The notes under the pieces are model-generated. The model saw nothing but the letters and a program-made list of their open reading frames with translations, was not told where the DNA came from and made no database searches. From Synechococcus sp. KORDI-100 (GTDB taxonomy: Bacteria; Cyanobacteriota; Cyanobacteriia; PCC-6307; Cyanobiaceae), in NCBI RefSeq assembly GCF_000737535.1, contig NZ_CP006269.1, forward strand, positions 1 through 64,000: a stretch of DNA of 64,000 nucleotides. Direction: 5' to 3'. Shown here piece by piece: positions 30,105-37,552 of this stretch (the stretch's first letter is position 1; each line of letters starts with the position of its first letter). A program made the translations under genes and the position numbers.

Positions 30105-30290
30105 TTGAGCCGAATGGATACAACCGGACACCCAAGTCAACTCGCCGAAAGAACAGAGATATCTCTTTCCAGCACTTTTGAGGAACCAAAGATCACCAAA
30201 GCAGGCTTAAATAAGTCATCCGCCATGAGAGCGAAAGTTGGTTACAACCGTAAGACCCTCTTCCACAACAGTCTGTTCAAAGCCGATTAA
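30105..30290 (+). CDS. Possible 61-residue protein, low confidence
   Basis: An ATG-initiated frame of 61 codons without a recognised domain (MSRMDTTGHPSQLAERTEIS ... RAKVGYNRKTLFHNSLF). A second frame starting upstream at 30077 gives a basic 34-residue peptide with a similar NGYNR element, so the region may be a decayed gene rather than a functional one. Confidence 0.25.
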   Translation: MSRMDTTGHPSQLAERTEISLSSTFEEPKITKAGLNKSSAMRAKVGYNRKTLFHNSLFKAD

Positions 30291-30420
30291 TCATGGGCCG
30301 AAGATTTGAACGATTTGTTGGTGACTGATATGAACAATACTTCCCCACATACGTCTTCCAGTCCATTTCAAGTCGTGTCAGATCATTCATCATCTGAGAA
30401 GGCGCCTGACGTTGTTGCAA

Positions 30421-30612
30421 TTAAAATTTTTCCTGATTTATAAAATGGGCCAGATTTGTTGCATGACGACAGGCATAAACATGATTTCCAGCCCGGTGCT
30501 GCCGTTCAGCCATCTCCATGACGACTTTCCACTCCTTCAAAGGCGGACCTGTTTCGGGGTACACTGATACCGAGACAATGGCTCCGAGCAGCCCAATTAT
30601 CGACAATTTCAT
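30421..30612 (-). CDS. Small secreted hypothetical protein
   Basis: 63 residues from ATG 30612: signal-like MKLSIIGLLGAIVSVSV, then a short helical mature part (EWKVVMEMAERQHRAGNHVY) with one cysteine (YACRHATNLAHFI). The longer open frame adds a poor leader. The layout is like the other small secreted proteins of the accessory region. Function unknown. Confidence 0.45.
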   Translation of the reverse strand: MKLSIIGLLGAIVSVSVYPETGPPLKEWKVVMEMAERQHRAGNHVYACRHATNLAHFINQEKF

Positions 30613-30985
30613 ACAACAAAAAGAATATTTCCCATACAAACAGGGAGCAAAGATAGAACAAACGAAGGTATTAGCCATCAACAAAGCCAGGCAGAAAACT
30701 TGTGCTGAGCGTAAGAGCCTGGCTCGAAAACCTAGTCTTAAGTAGATCCAAATGACGAATCTGTTGTCAGATCAAAAGCACAAAGACGAGCATTGAATTG
30801 CCAAAATATCGGCTTTCGAACCATAAAAATACAAAACAGGGGTTTTGATGGTCAAGCCTCATCAGCAAGGGACAGAACAGACCTTGAGGGACTGATCTCC
30901 TGACTTCAAAATGCTGCGAAATACAGAATAAAAATCAGCAGCGCAGACAAGAAAAGAAATGTTTGCGACATCAATAGGAGAAGCT
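30613..30985. other. Gene-poor stretch of accessory region
   Basis: AT-rich, with short frames such as 30518-30745 on the plus strand that have no protein-like pattern. I see no gene or clear regulatory element. Confidence 0.4.
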
Positions 30986-31186
30986 TTACTCCAGGACAAA
31001 TTCATTTTCCAACGCAATCGCATCGTTCTGCCTGCCAACATCCTCTAACAGCTCAAGCCTATTGTGAAGCCATTTTGTGCTTCGCAAATCAAAAACAGCC
31101 TCCTCAAAATGGAAATCGTCTCGATCGTTCCATGACTGATCGTGGTCCTGACCGTCATGACCTTGAGAAACAGAAACCTGCATCAT
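30986..31186 (-). CDS. Small acidic hypothetical protein
   Basis: 66 residues: MMQVSVSQGHDGQDHDQSWN, then DDFHFEEAVFDLRSTKWLHN and an acidic helical end (RLELLEDVGRQNDA). His/Asp-rich at the N-terminus. No family. The frame is uninterrupted in AT-rich DNA, so it may be real. Confidence 0.4.
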   Translation of the reverse strand: MMQVSVSQGHDGQDHDQSWNDRDDFHFEEAVFDLRSTKWLHNRLELLEDVGRQNDAIALENEFVLE

Positions 31187-31386
31187 TGATGAACAACTTT
31201 AATAAATATAGATATCGGCAGTGTACGGTTCCGTATCAAGTTATATCCTTCTGAAATTGATATCGGTGATACACGATTGGGCGAAAAGGTTCATGCGTTG
31301 CAGGTTCTCTGTGCCTCACGGAACATCAACTGAACACATCACCTGAAAACTGATATCGCTCTCAACATTGCAGACATCCTCCATTC

Positions 31387-31608
31387 AGGTCAGAGGAACA
31401 ACTCAAAGCGTTCTGGGAAGCCATACAGTCAGACCCTGCATGTCAACAAAAACTGCAAGGGGTCAGCGACCCTGGTGCCATTGTGGACATTGCAAAGGAA
31501 GCAGAATTCATCATTTCTGCTAATGAGCTGCAGAAAGTTCAGACTGAAATCAATGATGAACAGTTGGATGGCGTGGCTGGCTGCGCATGTTCAAGTTTGT
31601 CCTGGTGA
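31387..31608 (+). pseudogene. Nif11-type lanthipeptide (prochlorosin-like) precursor lacking a start codon
   Basis: An uninterrupted frame encodes a Nif11-like leader: SEEQLKAFWEAIQSDPACQQ, then VDIAKEAEFIISANELQKVQ and DEQLDGVAG, with a short Cys/Ser-bearing core CACSSLSW before the stop. Prochlorosin precursors begin MSEEQLKAF and end the leader with GVAGG or close variants, so the expected ATG is here AGG (31387-31389). No other good start exists in frame before the leader; GTG inside the leader would delete half of it. I call it a precursor gene disabled by one base change. No LanM-type synthetase gene is in the window. Confidence 0.75.
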
Positions 31609-31797
31609 TTTGCGATTGTGGATTTTGTCAAGCGCCGGGATTTGGTGCGGGGTCTCGGACTGGTCTTCTCTTGGCTGCCGGTGGAGTCAGGGGGGCAGAG
31701 AGCAGACCAATCAAGCGACGTCAAGGTTCACGGGATGACACCTCAGTGATCCTTGAAACTGCGTAAGACAACTGAAGACATCAGTCGTGGAGTGAAG

Positions 31798-31842
31798 TGG
31801 GCGATCACAGGATCGAACTGTGGACAGCCTGCTTGTAAGGCA
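31798..31842 (-). repeat. attL: 45-bp copy of the tRNA-Val 3' segment
   Basis: The 45 bases match 47519-47563 exactly (offset 15,721). They are the 3' half of tRNA-Val, from the anticodon arm to the discriminator, without the 5' half, so this copy marks the far end of the integrated element. Confidence 0.9.
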
Positions 31843-31992
31843 AGCGAAACGCCAGTTATTGCAAAGGTTTTTGAGGCTATGACAGGGCTTTTGAATCCAG
31901 AGGGCGCCCTGGGGTATCCCGGAAAGGGACGTTTCTGGAGACATCGAGGCTGAGTGTCTCCAGTTTTGAAGACCTGGCTTAAGGCAGTTTGA

Positions 31993-32622
31993 TCAGCTCT
32001 CCAACCCCTGATCCAGCAGACGTTCAAACGCTTTCTCCATCCGTTGTTCCAGTGGGGTCAAAACAGGAGCAGGAACGGTCCTGCGGGCTGATCGACGACG
32101 TTGCTCTGCAATCAGCGCATCACGCATCCTGAGCTCAGCGCGCTGTTGTCGTTCTCGCTCACCAAGCGCTGAAAGCCGAGATTTCCAGGCCTTCCGTCGC
32201 TGCTCTTGCTCGTATCTGAGTTCTGCCGCTGATATCTCCGTGATTGGTTGACCCCACCTCTCGCTATGCAGGGCATTGATCAGAACGCTGAGGTCTTTGG
32301 CAATTTCACCCTTGGAACTGTCAGGCAGCCGGTGATCAGAGACGTTGCCCAGCTCAAGCTGGAACAACCATTCCTCAACGTCGTCGAGACCACGTTGCTC
32401 TGCAATGTCCAACACGATGGCTCTGAGCTGGTTGCGATTGGCGGCTCTCGCGGACGGGCCTCGGACTCTTGTGGTCAGCATCTCTACAAACCGCGGCACC
32501 TGCTGCATCAACGCCTGGCGTCTGGGAGAAATGGTTTGGGTGTGGCTGCAGGCATCCCGGTTTGGACCTGGACCCGTGATGGCTCTCCCTACAGCCACGT
32601 CATCAGCAATGGAATCGGTCAT
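31993..32622 (-). CDS. Element-encoded hypothetical protein, coiled-coil rich
   Basis: 209 residues. The second half is Arg/Glu-rich and strongly helical (KAWKSRLSALGERERQQRAE, then RRSARRTVPAPVLTPLEQRM), suggesting a coiled coil; the first half has a stretch RFVEMLTTRVRG. No family recognised. It lies four bases after the stop of the gene upstream, forming a pair on the minus strand near attL. It could be a helper-interference or morphogenesis protein, but there is no direct evidence. Confidence 0.6.
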   Translation of the reverse strand: MTDSIADDVAVGRAITGPGPNRDACSHTQTISPRRQALMQQVPRFVEMLTTRVRGPSARAANRNQLRAIVLDIAEQRGLDDVEEWLFQLELGNVSDHRLPDSSKGEIAKDLSVLINALHSERWGQPITEISAAELRYEQEQRRKAWKSRLSALGERERQQRAELRMRDALIAEQRRRSARRTVPAPVLTPLEQRMEKAFERLLDQGLES

Positions 32623-32625
32623 CGA

Positions 32626-33159
32626 TCAGCCGCGTTGCCTTGCAGCCCGGTCCTCACGAATCAACCGGCGCTCTCTGGCCTTACGAGCCTCAACCGTCGC
32701 CATCAGAACAGGATTGCCAGCTGACTTGATCTGAGCGCGCAGCTGAGCGTTGGCTTCCTGATTCCGGCCCCTCAAGGCATTGAGCTCATCCTCAAAGGAA
32801 TGCCTCATCCGGAGTCGTTCACGCTCCACGGCAAGGCGAATCTGTCGTTCAAGGTGAGGCGCCAGCTCAACCAGAGCGTCATCGCCGATCTGGAGATCCA
32901 TCAGCTGCCGGCCAATCGCCTCAGTTGGACGTTCTCCGGCCTGCAGCGCGATCAACGGATCGGGCAGATCACGATCCATCGCTTCGAGTCCAAGCGCCTC
33001 CAGAAGCTCAGGATGAACGGCTGCAAGATGTTGATTTGCACTGACCGATTGCTGCAAGAACGTGACCAGTTTTGTTGCACTGCGCGGCACAACGTCATTT
33101 GCAAAACCTTTCTCTAAAAGGAACGCGCGAGCCTTGGCAAAGGCGACATTTTTGTCCAT
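32626..33159 (-). CDS. Element-encoded hypothetical protein, partner of the downstream gene
   Basis: 177 residues from ATG 33159 (MDKNVAFAKARAFLLEKGFA); an ATG at 33234 would extend it by 25 residues into a divergent frame. The middle is helical and Leu-rich, the C-terminus Arg-rich (SFEDELNALRGRNQEANAQL, then RKARERRLIREDRAARQRG), resembling head-scaffold or capsid-associated proteins in composition only. Three bases separate it from the next gene. Unrecognised. Confidence 0.6.
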   Translation of the reverse strand: MDKNVAFAKARAFLLEKGFANDVVPRSATKLVTFLQQSVSANQHLAAVHPELLEALGLEAMDRDLPDPLIALQAGERPTEAIGRQLMDLQIGDDALVELAPHLERQIRLAVERERLRMRHSFEDELNALRGRNQEANAQLRAQIKSAGNPVLMATVEARKARERRLIREDRAARQRG

Positions 33160-33208
33160 GAATTTCAGGTGAGAGCTACCTTTAAACAAGTCTGACGGAT
33201 GCCTTCCG

Positions 33209-33529
33209 TTGCAAAATACAAAATCATTTGCCACGACAATTCAAGGCCGCAATGAGTGGCTTCAGCAGCGGCAATCCTTGACACCTGAAGTTGCAGCTGA
33301 GGCTGATCTGGCCCTATCAACAGGACTGCTGACCTGTGTGATCACCCTCATTGATGGCAGCATTTTGCGGCAGCGCTGTGATCAGGCCTATCCATCTGAT
33401 GAAGGTGATCTGCTGCTCCTGAATGGATATGGAATTTTGATCTTCAGTGCCGCACGCAATCAGTGGGTGACATTCCATCTTGAGCAACCGGAAAACCTTC
33501 TTTGCCGTCGTTCCTTCAAATACAACTGA
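33209..33529 (+). CDS. Element-encoded hypothetical protein
   Basis: Up to 106 residues; the start is uncertain because the only standard starts are TTG codons (33209, or later). Strand-rich pattern LLTCVITLIDGSILRQRCDQ, then LLLLNGYGILIFSAARNQW. No family recognised. It is divergent from the minus-strand pair and is followed by another small plus-strand frame. Confidence 0.5.
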   Translation: MQNTKSFATTIQGRNEWLQQRQSLTPEVAAEADLALSTGLLTCVITLIDGSILRQRCDQAYPSDEGDLLLLNGYGILIFSAARNQWVTFHLEQPENLLCRRSFKYN

Positions 33530-33548
33530 GTTGAGGCTCTAAGCCGTT

Positions 33549-33707
33549 ATGACGACCATTCTCAAACTAAGAAATCAGACCTCACCGCCTGATCCCGATC
33601 AACTCCAGCTAGGAGAATTATTGATCGTGACCGGTGACAGTCCAGCGCTGTATTTCAAAAGTGTTGACGGGAAGCTTTGCAAAATTGATGCTGTCAAGCT
33701 TCCTTAG
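33549..33707 (+). CDS. Small phage-like protein, 52 residues
   Basis: From ATG 33549: MTTILKLRNQTSPPDPDQLQ, then LGELLIVTGDSPALYFKSVD and GKLCKIDA. The 'LGELLIVTGDSPALYFK...DGKLCKI' layout resembles the short N-terminal repeat of phage tail-fiber/hyaluronidase proteins. If so, it is a fragment or a small adaptor. The stop overlaps the convergent gene by a few bases. Confidence 0.45.
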   Translation: MTTILKLRNQTSPPDPDQLQLGELLIVTGDSPALYFKSVDGKLCKIDAVKLP

Positions 33708-34029
33708 CCAGCTGCTGATTGCGGGTTGCGAATGTGCCCCACGATTGTGTCCACGGCTCAGTGCGTTCTGGCTGCGGTGCAAATGACGGCTCTTTGATTG
33801 CAGGTCGCTCTGGAACGTCAATCACAACTGCGCCGTCAAGTGGGCTGACATATCCCGGCCCATCCGACTCAATCGTCGATGGATCAGCGTTGAAGCTTGG
33901 GCTGTGATGATCTTTCAGCTGATTGGAACGGATTGGACCAACACTCGAATCCCAATCATTACCAACATTGAATCTCGGGCGTCTGTCGGCTGAAGGCATT
34001 GATTTGAACTCGCTATTCCATTCTGGCAA
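33694..34029 (-). CDS. Element-encoded hypothetical protein, proline-rich
   Basis: 111 residues, low complexity and Pro/Ser/Asp-rich (DPSTIESDGPGYVSPLDGAV, PERPAIKEPSFAPQPERTEP), probably disordered. It begins immediately after a minus-strand terminator (34033-34060), so it has its own promoter or is read through. No family recognised. Confidence 0.5.
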   Translation of the reverse strand: MPEWNSEFKSMPSADRRPRFNVGNDWDSSVGPIRSNQLKDHHSPSFNADPSTIESDGPGYVSPLDGAVVIDVPERPAIKEPSFAPQPERTEPWTQSWGTFATRNQQLAKEA

Positions 34030-34032
34030 GAC

Positions 34033-34060
34033 AAAAGCCCCGCCATTGCTGACGGGGCTA
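34033..34060 (-). terminator. Rho-independent terminator
   Basis: Seven-base arms AGCCCCG (34036-34042) and CGGGGCT (34053-34059) with a ten-base loop; read on the minus strand, the stem is followed by TTTTGTCTT. It closes transcription of the His-rich gene upstream. Confidence 0.8.
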
Positions 34061-34204
34061 AGTGTGAATTAAGACAGTATTGAAAGCTGATTTGGGGGAT
34101 TATTGGCCAGATTAAAGAAATAAAACCCCCCTGCTGCAAGGGCCTTGGGTGGTTAGGTTGTTAGGGGTTTATCTTAAAGGACATCAGCTGTCTTCACAAG
34201 GACA

Positions 34205-34894
34205 TCAGCTATGGTAGATCTGTCCCCCTTCTGTCTGCCCACCTTGGGAGAACAACGATTGCATCGCTACAGAATCTAATTCAATATCATCAAATGCTCC
34301 GCCTTTATTCATCTCGTCCAACTCTTCTGCGAGTTCGTCGCGATCAAAAACATAACCTTCTTTCTTGCCATCCTTGATCACACGCTTGAGTGCTTTCTTG
34401 GGCTCCAGTGTGAAGTCAACCAACAGATCAGCTTGCTCTGAATCCGTCAGTGTTTCTCGATAGGCAGCAATCTGCTCTTTGGTGTCACCACCGTGCTCGT
34501 GATCATGACCGTGCTCGTGATCATGGTCGCCCGTAACAGCATCAAATGCCTCCATCCCCTCAAACTGCTCAGCACTTAGTTCAGGCTTGCCTTTAAACCG
34601 GGCGATCAATCCACCCACCTTCTTCTTGCCCCAGCCCTTCTCCTCACCGTTGGCATTCAGATACAGCTTGCCTTTCTTGGCGTCGTAGACCACATCCGCA
34701 TCAGACTTCATCAATGCCTTGAGTTCCTTCTTGCTGGAAGCAACCGCGAAGGATCCGTCCTCGACGCCATCGACATGGATCAGGGCATCAGCATCAAAGC
34801 TTTTGAGCTTGCTGGGTTTCTTGGCTGAGAACTCCAGCACCTCCTCACCGTGATCATGATCGTGGTCATGACCGTGATGGTCGTGGTATGCCAT
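34205..34894 (-). CDS. Histidine-rich cargo protein with RTX-like segment
   Basis: 229 residues from ATG 34894. Two His/Asp tracts occur: YHDHHGHDHDHDHGEE at the start and DHDHEHGHDHEHGGDT in the middle, likely metal-binding. Between them is ADVVYDAKKGKLYLNANGEE, then GWGKKKVGGLIARFKGKPEL, a segment seen in RTX-type extracellular proteins of marine Synechococcus. The C-terminus (ALKRVIKDGKKEGYVFDRDE) is acidic. No signal peptide. As cargo of the satellite it may bind metals; the function is unproven. It has a terminator of its own. Confidence 0.6.
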   Translation of the reverse strand: MAYHDHHGHDHDHDHGEEVLEFSAKKPSKLKSFDADALIHVDGVEDGSFAVASSKKELKALMKSDADVVYDAKKGKLYLNANGEEKGWGKKKVGGLIARFKGKPELSAEQFEGMEAFDAVTGDHDHEHGHDHEHGGDTKEQIAAYRETLTDSEQADLLVDFTLEPKKALKRVIKDGKKEGYVFDRDELAEELDEMNKGGAFDDIELDSVAMQSLFSQGGQTEGGQIYHS

Positions 34895-34988
34895 GACGAT
34901 CAATGCGGAGTGAGCCTTTCTAGCTGAGTTCCAGTGATCAATCCTGAAGACAGTGACGCTTTCGCTGTTGACGGTTGATCAGCGCATC

Positions 34989-35013
34989 AAAAACCCCGCC
35001 TTGCGAGCGGGGA
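34989..35013 (-). terminator. Rho-independent terminator
   Basis: Arms CCCCGC (34994-34999) and GCGGGG (35007-35012) with a seven-base loop; on the minus strand a TTTTTG tail follows. It ends the secreted-protein gene at 35131-35439. Confidence 0.8.
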
Positions 35014-35130
35014 AGTATGTGTGTGAGGTTTTGTCGGGAGATCGATCGGCCACAATCAAACCGCCATGTCTTTCCCTTGAGGGTTTTGTATAACTTTCAG
35101 CCAATAGGCATCAGGCTTCCCGATAATAAA

Positions 35131-35439
35131 TTATTGGCATACCAACTCTTGTAAATTTTCGCCATATGATCCAGGCATAACATCCTGGAATTTCTCCCCT
35201 TTAAATGCCCACCTCCATCCGGAACAATCTAAGGTCATATAAAAATCACCACCTTTGCTATTCCTAGCAAGGACATTTGCATAGGCCCCATTTCTGCTTA
35301 AAACTTTCACATAGCTTGATGAGTTGTCGTAATGAGTTCCATAATGCATCCATCCATTCCTTGCCTCAGCAGGATTAGCAGCAATAAATGATGTACCGAT
35401 CACAGCAGCTGCTGCAGCGATTGAAGTGAAGAGTTTCAT
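35131..35439 (-). CDS. Small secreted protein carried by the element
   Basis: 102 residues from ATG 35439: signal peptide MKLFTSIAAAAAVIGTSFIA ending AEA, then RNGWMHYGTHYDNSSSYVKV and a C-terminus with cysteines in LDCSGW and LVCQ. The ending (PGSYGENLQELVCQ) matches the host secreted protein at 27553-27864, so the element carries a member of a host surface/periplasmic family. Extracellular role unknown; it resembles other paralogs in marine Synechococcus. Confidence 0.6.
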   Translation of the reverse strand: MKLFTSIAAAAAVIGTSFIAANPAEARNGWMHYGTHYDNSSSYVKVLSRNGAYANVLARNSKGGDFYMTLDCSGWRWAFKGEKFQDVMPGSYGENLQELVCQ

Positions 35440-35565
35440 TTGAAAGTTGGTGAGTGTGAGGGTCATCCCCTCGGACACATTCACCATCGCCGAGCTGCCT
35501 TCAGATCACATCACCCGTTTGGGGGATCTTGCTTGCTGATCACTCCCCTGCAAGGGTGAGCTGAT

Positions 35566-36519
35566 TCAACTTGGAAAATCCTTAAGGCTATTTCTGTAAT
35601 CTTTGTTGTTTTGTATTTCTTCATCGTTTCCAAGTCTGAGTACAAAGCCCCAGTAGAGACAACGCCTGCTTTCACTCCACTCAGGTGGCTCAAAGTCCAC
35701 TGCTTCAGGGACAAGTTTGTGTAGCTCTTTCCAGAAAGCTTTTGTCAATTTTTTTCGACGCTTGATCCCAAAGTCTTCTACAGTGTCCATTAAATAGATT
35801 TGCGGATCATAGAAAGGAGGCTGATTCTTGGCTCCCCGCCACGAAAAAGCTTCGCTATTGAACGATTTTTCTAACTTTTTAAGTATGGCTGGGGTGGCTC
35901 TCTTAGCTAACTTTTTGCGATTCTCAGCGACATCGTTGCTGGGTGTTGGGGCTTCTGTTTCCTTCTGGACTGAAGGCTTGGGAGCCGCACTAGGGGTCGG
36001 AGGCTTTGGCTCCGATGGTGGGATGTCACGGTCGGTCTGTGACACTTGATGGAGCTCTCCGATCCGTCTCGGACCTACTGCCGCACGTTCACGCATATGA
36101 CGGGCGTGTTCTGCAGCTAGTTCCCTCTGCTGCTTCCGACGCTGAGCCTCTGTCGGTGTTCCCCCCGTGTTTTTGAAAACAAGCTTGCGGCTGTTCTCGA
36201 GCTCCTGACGACGAGCTGATGCCTCCCATGCCCGCTCGTCACGTTTCTTCCGTGACAGCTGCTGCCGACAACGATCGCTGCAGGTCTGCTTTCGAGGGTT
36301 GGCCAGCTCGAAGCTGGTGCCGCACACCACACAAGCGCGGGTGTCGAACGACAGCGCCTCAATTTTTTGAGCCAGGGCAAAGGCCTGCTGGGCGTTGCAA
36401 GTGAGCCTGGCTTCAGCTTTGAGGTCTTTGCCTTTCAGCTCGTCGAGCATGCCGCCCCAGCTGTAGAGCGCCATGCAGAGCTGACGAGCTTCTTCTGCCG
36501 ATAATTGAATTTGAGCCAT
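35566..36519 (-). CDS. Zinc-finger protein of the element
   Basis: 317 residues. A cysteine cluster CVVCGTSFELANPRKQTCSD followed by RCRQ (about residues 63-85) is a zinc-ribbon/finger. A long Lys/Glu-rich helical and Pro-rich linker follows, and the C-terminal 110 residues (FWKELHKLVPEAVDFEPPEW) form a separate folded domain. It is transcribed divergently from the replication module and its promoter side holds a TGTCAC-N9-GTGACA site. It could be a DNA-binding regulator or initiator; no family recognised. Confidence 0.6.
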   Translation of the reverse strand: MAQIQLSAEEARQLCMALYSWGGMLDELKGKDLKAEARLTCNAQQAFALAQKIEALSFDTRACVVCGTSFELANPRKQTCSDRCRQQLSRKKRDERAWEASARRQELENSRKLVFKNTGGTPTEAQRRKQQRELAAEHARHMRERAAVGPRRIGELHQVSQTDRDIPPSEPKPPTPSAAPKPSVQKETEAPTPSNDVAENRKKLAKRATPAILKKLEKSFNSEAFSWRGAKNQPPFYDPQIYLMDTVEDFGIKRRKKLTKAFWKELHKLVPEAVDFEPPEWSESRRCLYWGFVLRLGNDEEIQNNKDYRNSLKDFPS

Positions 36520-36565
36520 CGAGGTCAGATCTCTGTGGTTCCGTGGCAGGAGGTTGCCGCCCTCT

Positions 36566-36586
36566 TGTCACACTCATACTGTGACA
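36566..36586. promoter_or_regulatory. Candidate operator TGTCAC-N9-GTGACA
   Basis: A perfect inverted repeat between the divergent genes at 36519 and 36785. The same spacing occurs at 36024-36044 (inside the zinc-finger gene) and at 46063-46083. It probably binds a dimeric element-encoded protein that controls both divergent promoters. A TATAAT lies at 36747-36752 for the rightward gene. Confidence 0.5.
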
Positions 36587-36784
36587 CGTCTAGAGGGATT
36601 TTGCCTGCCCGGAACCGCGGCTCCCGCTCGGCTCGGAATCCCCTTCGATATCAATTTTGCGACCAGACTAGCTAGTTCCGGTATAGCTAATACGGGCAAT
36701 TTACACGGCTTAGATTGCATTGGGCGCCCTCTCTGTTTAGATTCAATATAATCAGCTTCGGGGTCAATCACAATCCGAACCAAT

Positions 36785-37090
36785 ATGGATTACGGCTTCA
36801 CGGCAACAACGCGTCAGGTGCTTGCCGCGCTCGGATTTTCAGATCCGAAAACACTCCATCGCCGGCGTGAGGACTACCGCGACGGCTCCAATCCTGTTTG
36901 TGATTCTCAAAAAATTTTTCAGGCAGGAGTCCATTTTGTGCGCGTGTCGCCGTCGCCGTACGCGCCGATTCGCTGGGATCTGGCGAAGACACTCCGCGCA
37001 TGGAAGGCCGCAACGATGTGCCTGGCATTTGAATCGTTGCAGGATCGTGCTGCTGAAACTGCCCGCCGCGAGATGGAGGACGATCAATGA
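36785..37090 (+). CDS. Putative DNA-binding regulator (excisionase/helix-turn-helix-like)
   Basis: 101 residues. ATTRQVLAALGFSDPKTLHR looks like a winged helix or excisionase-type helix-turn-helix, followed by RREDYRDGSNPVC and IRWDLAKTLRAWKA. It leads the rightward gene set (regulator, ribbon-helix-helix protein, helicase, primase), as phage or satellite control genes do. Candidate binder of the 21-bp operator just upstream. No family-level identification. Confidence 0.55.
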   Translation: MDYGFTATTRQVLAALGFSDPKTLHRRREDYRDGSNPVCDSQKIFQAGVHFVRVSPSPYAPIRWDLAKTLRAWKAATMCLAFESLQDRAAETARREMEDDQ

Positions 37091-37241
37091 TTGAAGGGGC
37101 TAATCGGTCGGCATCTGATTGATAAAAATTTCCGGTAAATTTCGGTTCGAGGCCACCCTAGGGCGCCCTGATGAGGAATCACATTTTTCCGGATCTATTT
37201 CACCTCGTTAACGTGAAAAGAATCGCTCTAAAAGTTTTCCG

Positions 37242-37442
37242 ATGACATCATCAACCCTGCAGACATCTCAAGAGAAGCCTGGGAAGCTAGTGGTTGAAAC
37301 AATCGCATTCTCAGCGCGCCCAGGCACGAAAGAATTTCTCAATCAATATCGGGCTGATATCGGCGCCCGATCCATTTCAGAAGTGATGCGCACTTTGATT
37401 GACGAGAAGGCTCTCGATTACGAGAAATGCATGAACTGGTGA
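37242..37442 (+). CDS. Small ribbon-helix-helix-like protein
   Basis: 66 residues. The C-terminal part TKEFLNQYRADIGARSISEV, then MRTLIDEKALDY, has the helix-turn-helix spacing of Arc/MetJ/CopG ribbon-helix-helix repressors, with a strand (VVETIAFSARP) before it. A likely DNA-binding regulator of the element. Length and layout are normal for the group; recognition is from pattern only. Confidence 0.55.
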   Translation: MTSSTLQTSQEKPGKLVVETIAFSARPGTKEFLNQYRADIGARSISEVMRTLIDEKALDYEKCMNW

Positions 37443-37552
37443 TGTTTTGAAGGCACAGGGGGATCCAGCCACGCCCGGAAAAGCACCGGCTGGATCCCTC
37501 GCCTCTCACATGCCCGACCGCCGAACAAGTGATTCGTCCCGAAGGACAAAGC

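Noticed and set aside
31475-31738. Plus-strand frame over the Nif11-like leader
   Set aside because: Out of frame with the leader, which has the recognisable sequence.
31743-32027. Gene across attL on the minus strand
   Set aside because: It runs through the tRNA fragment and has no protein-like sequence.
36574-36783. Minus-strand frame of 69 codons in the divergent intergenic region
   Set aside because: It overlaps the candidate operator and promoter and starts beside the opposite-strand gene; likely a shadow.
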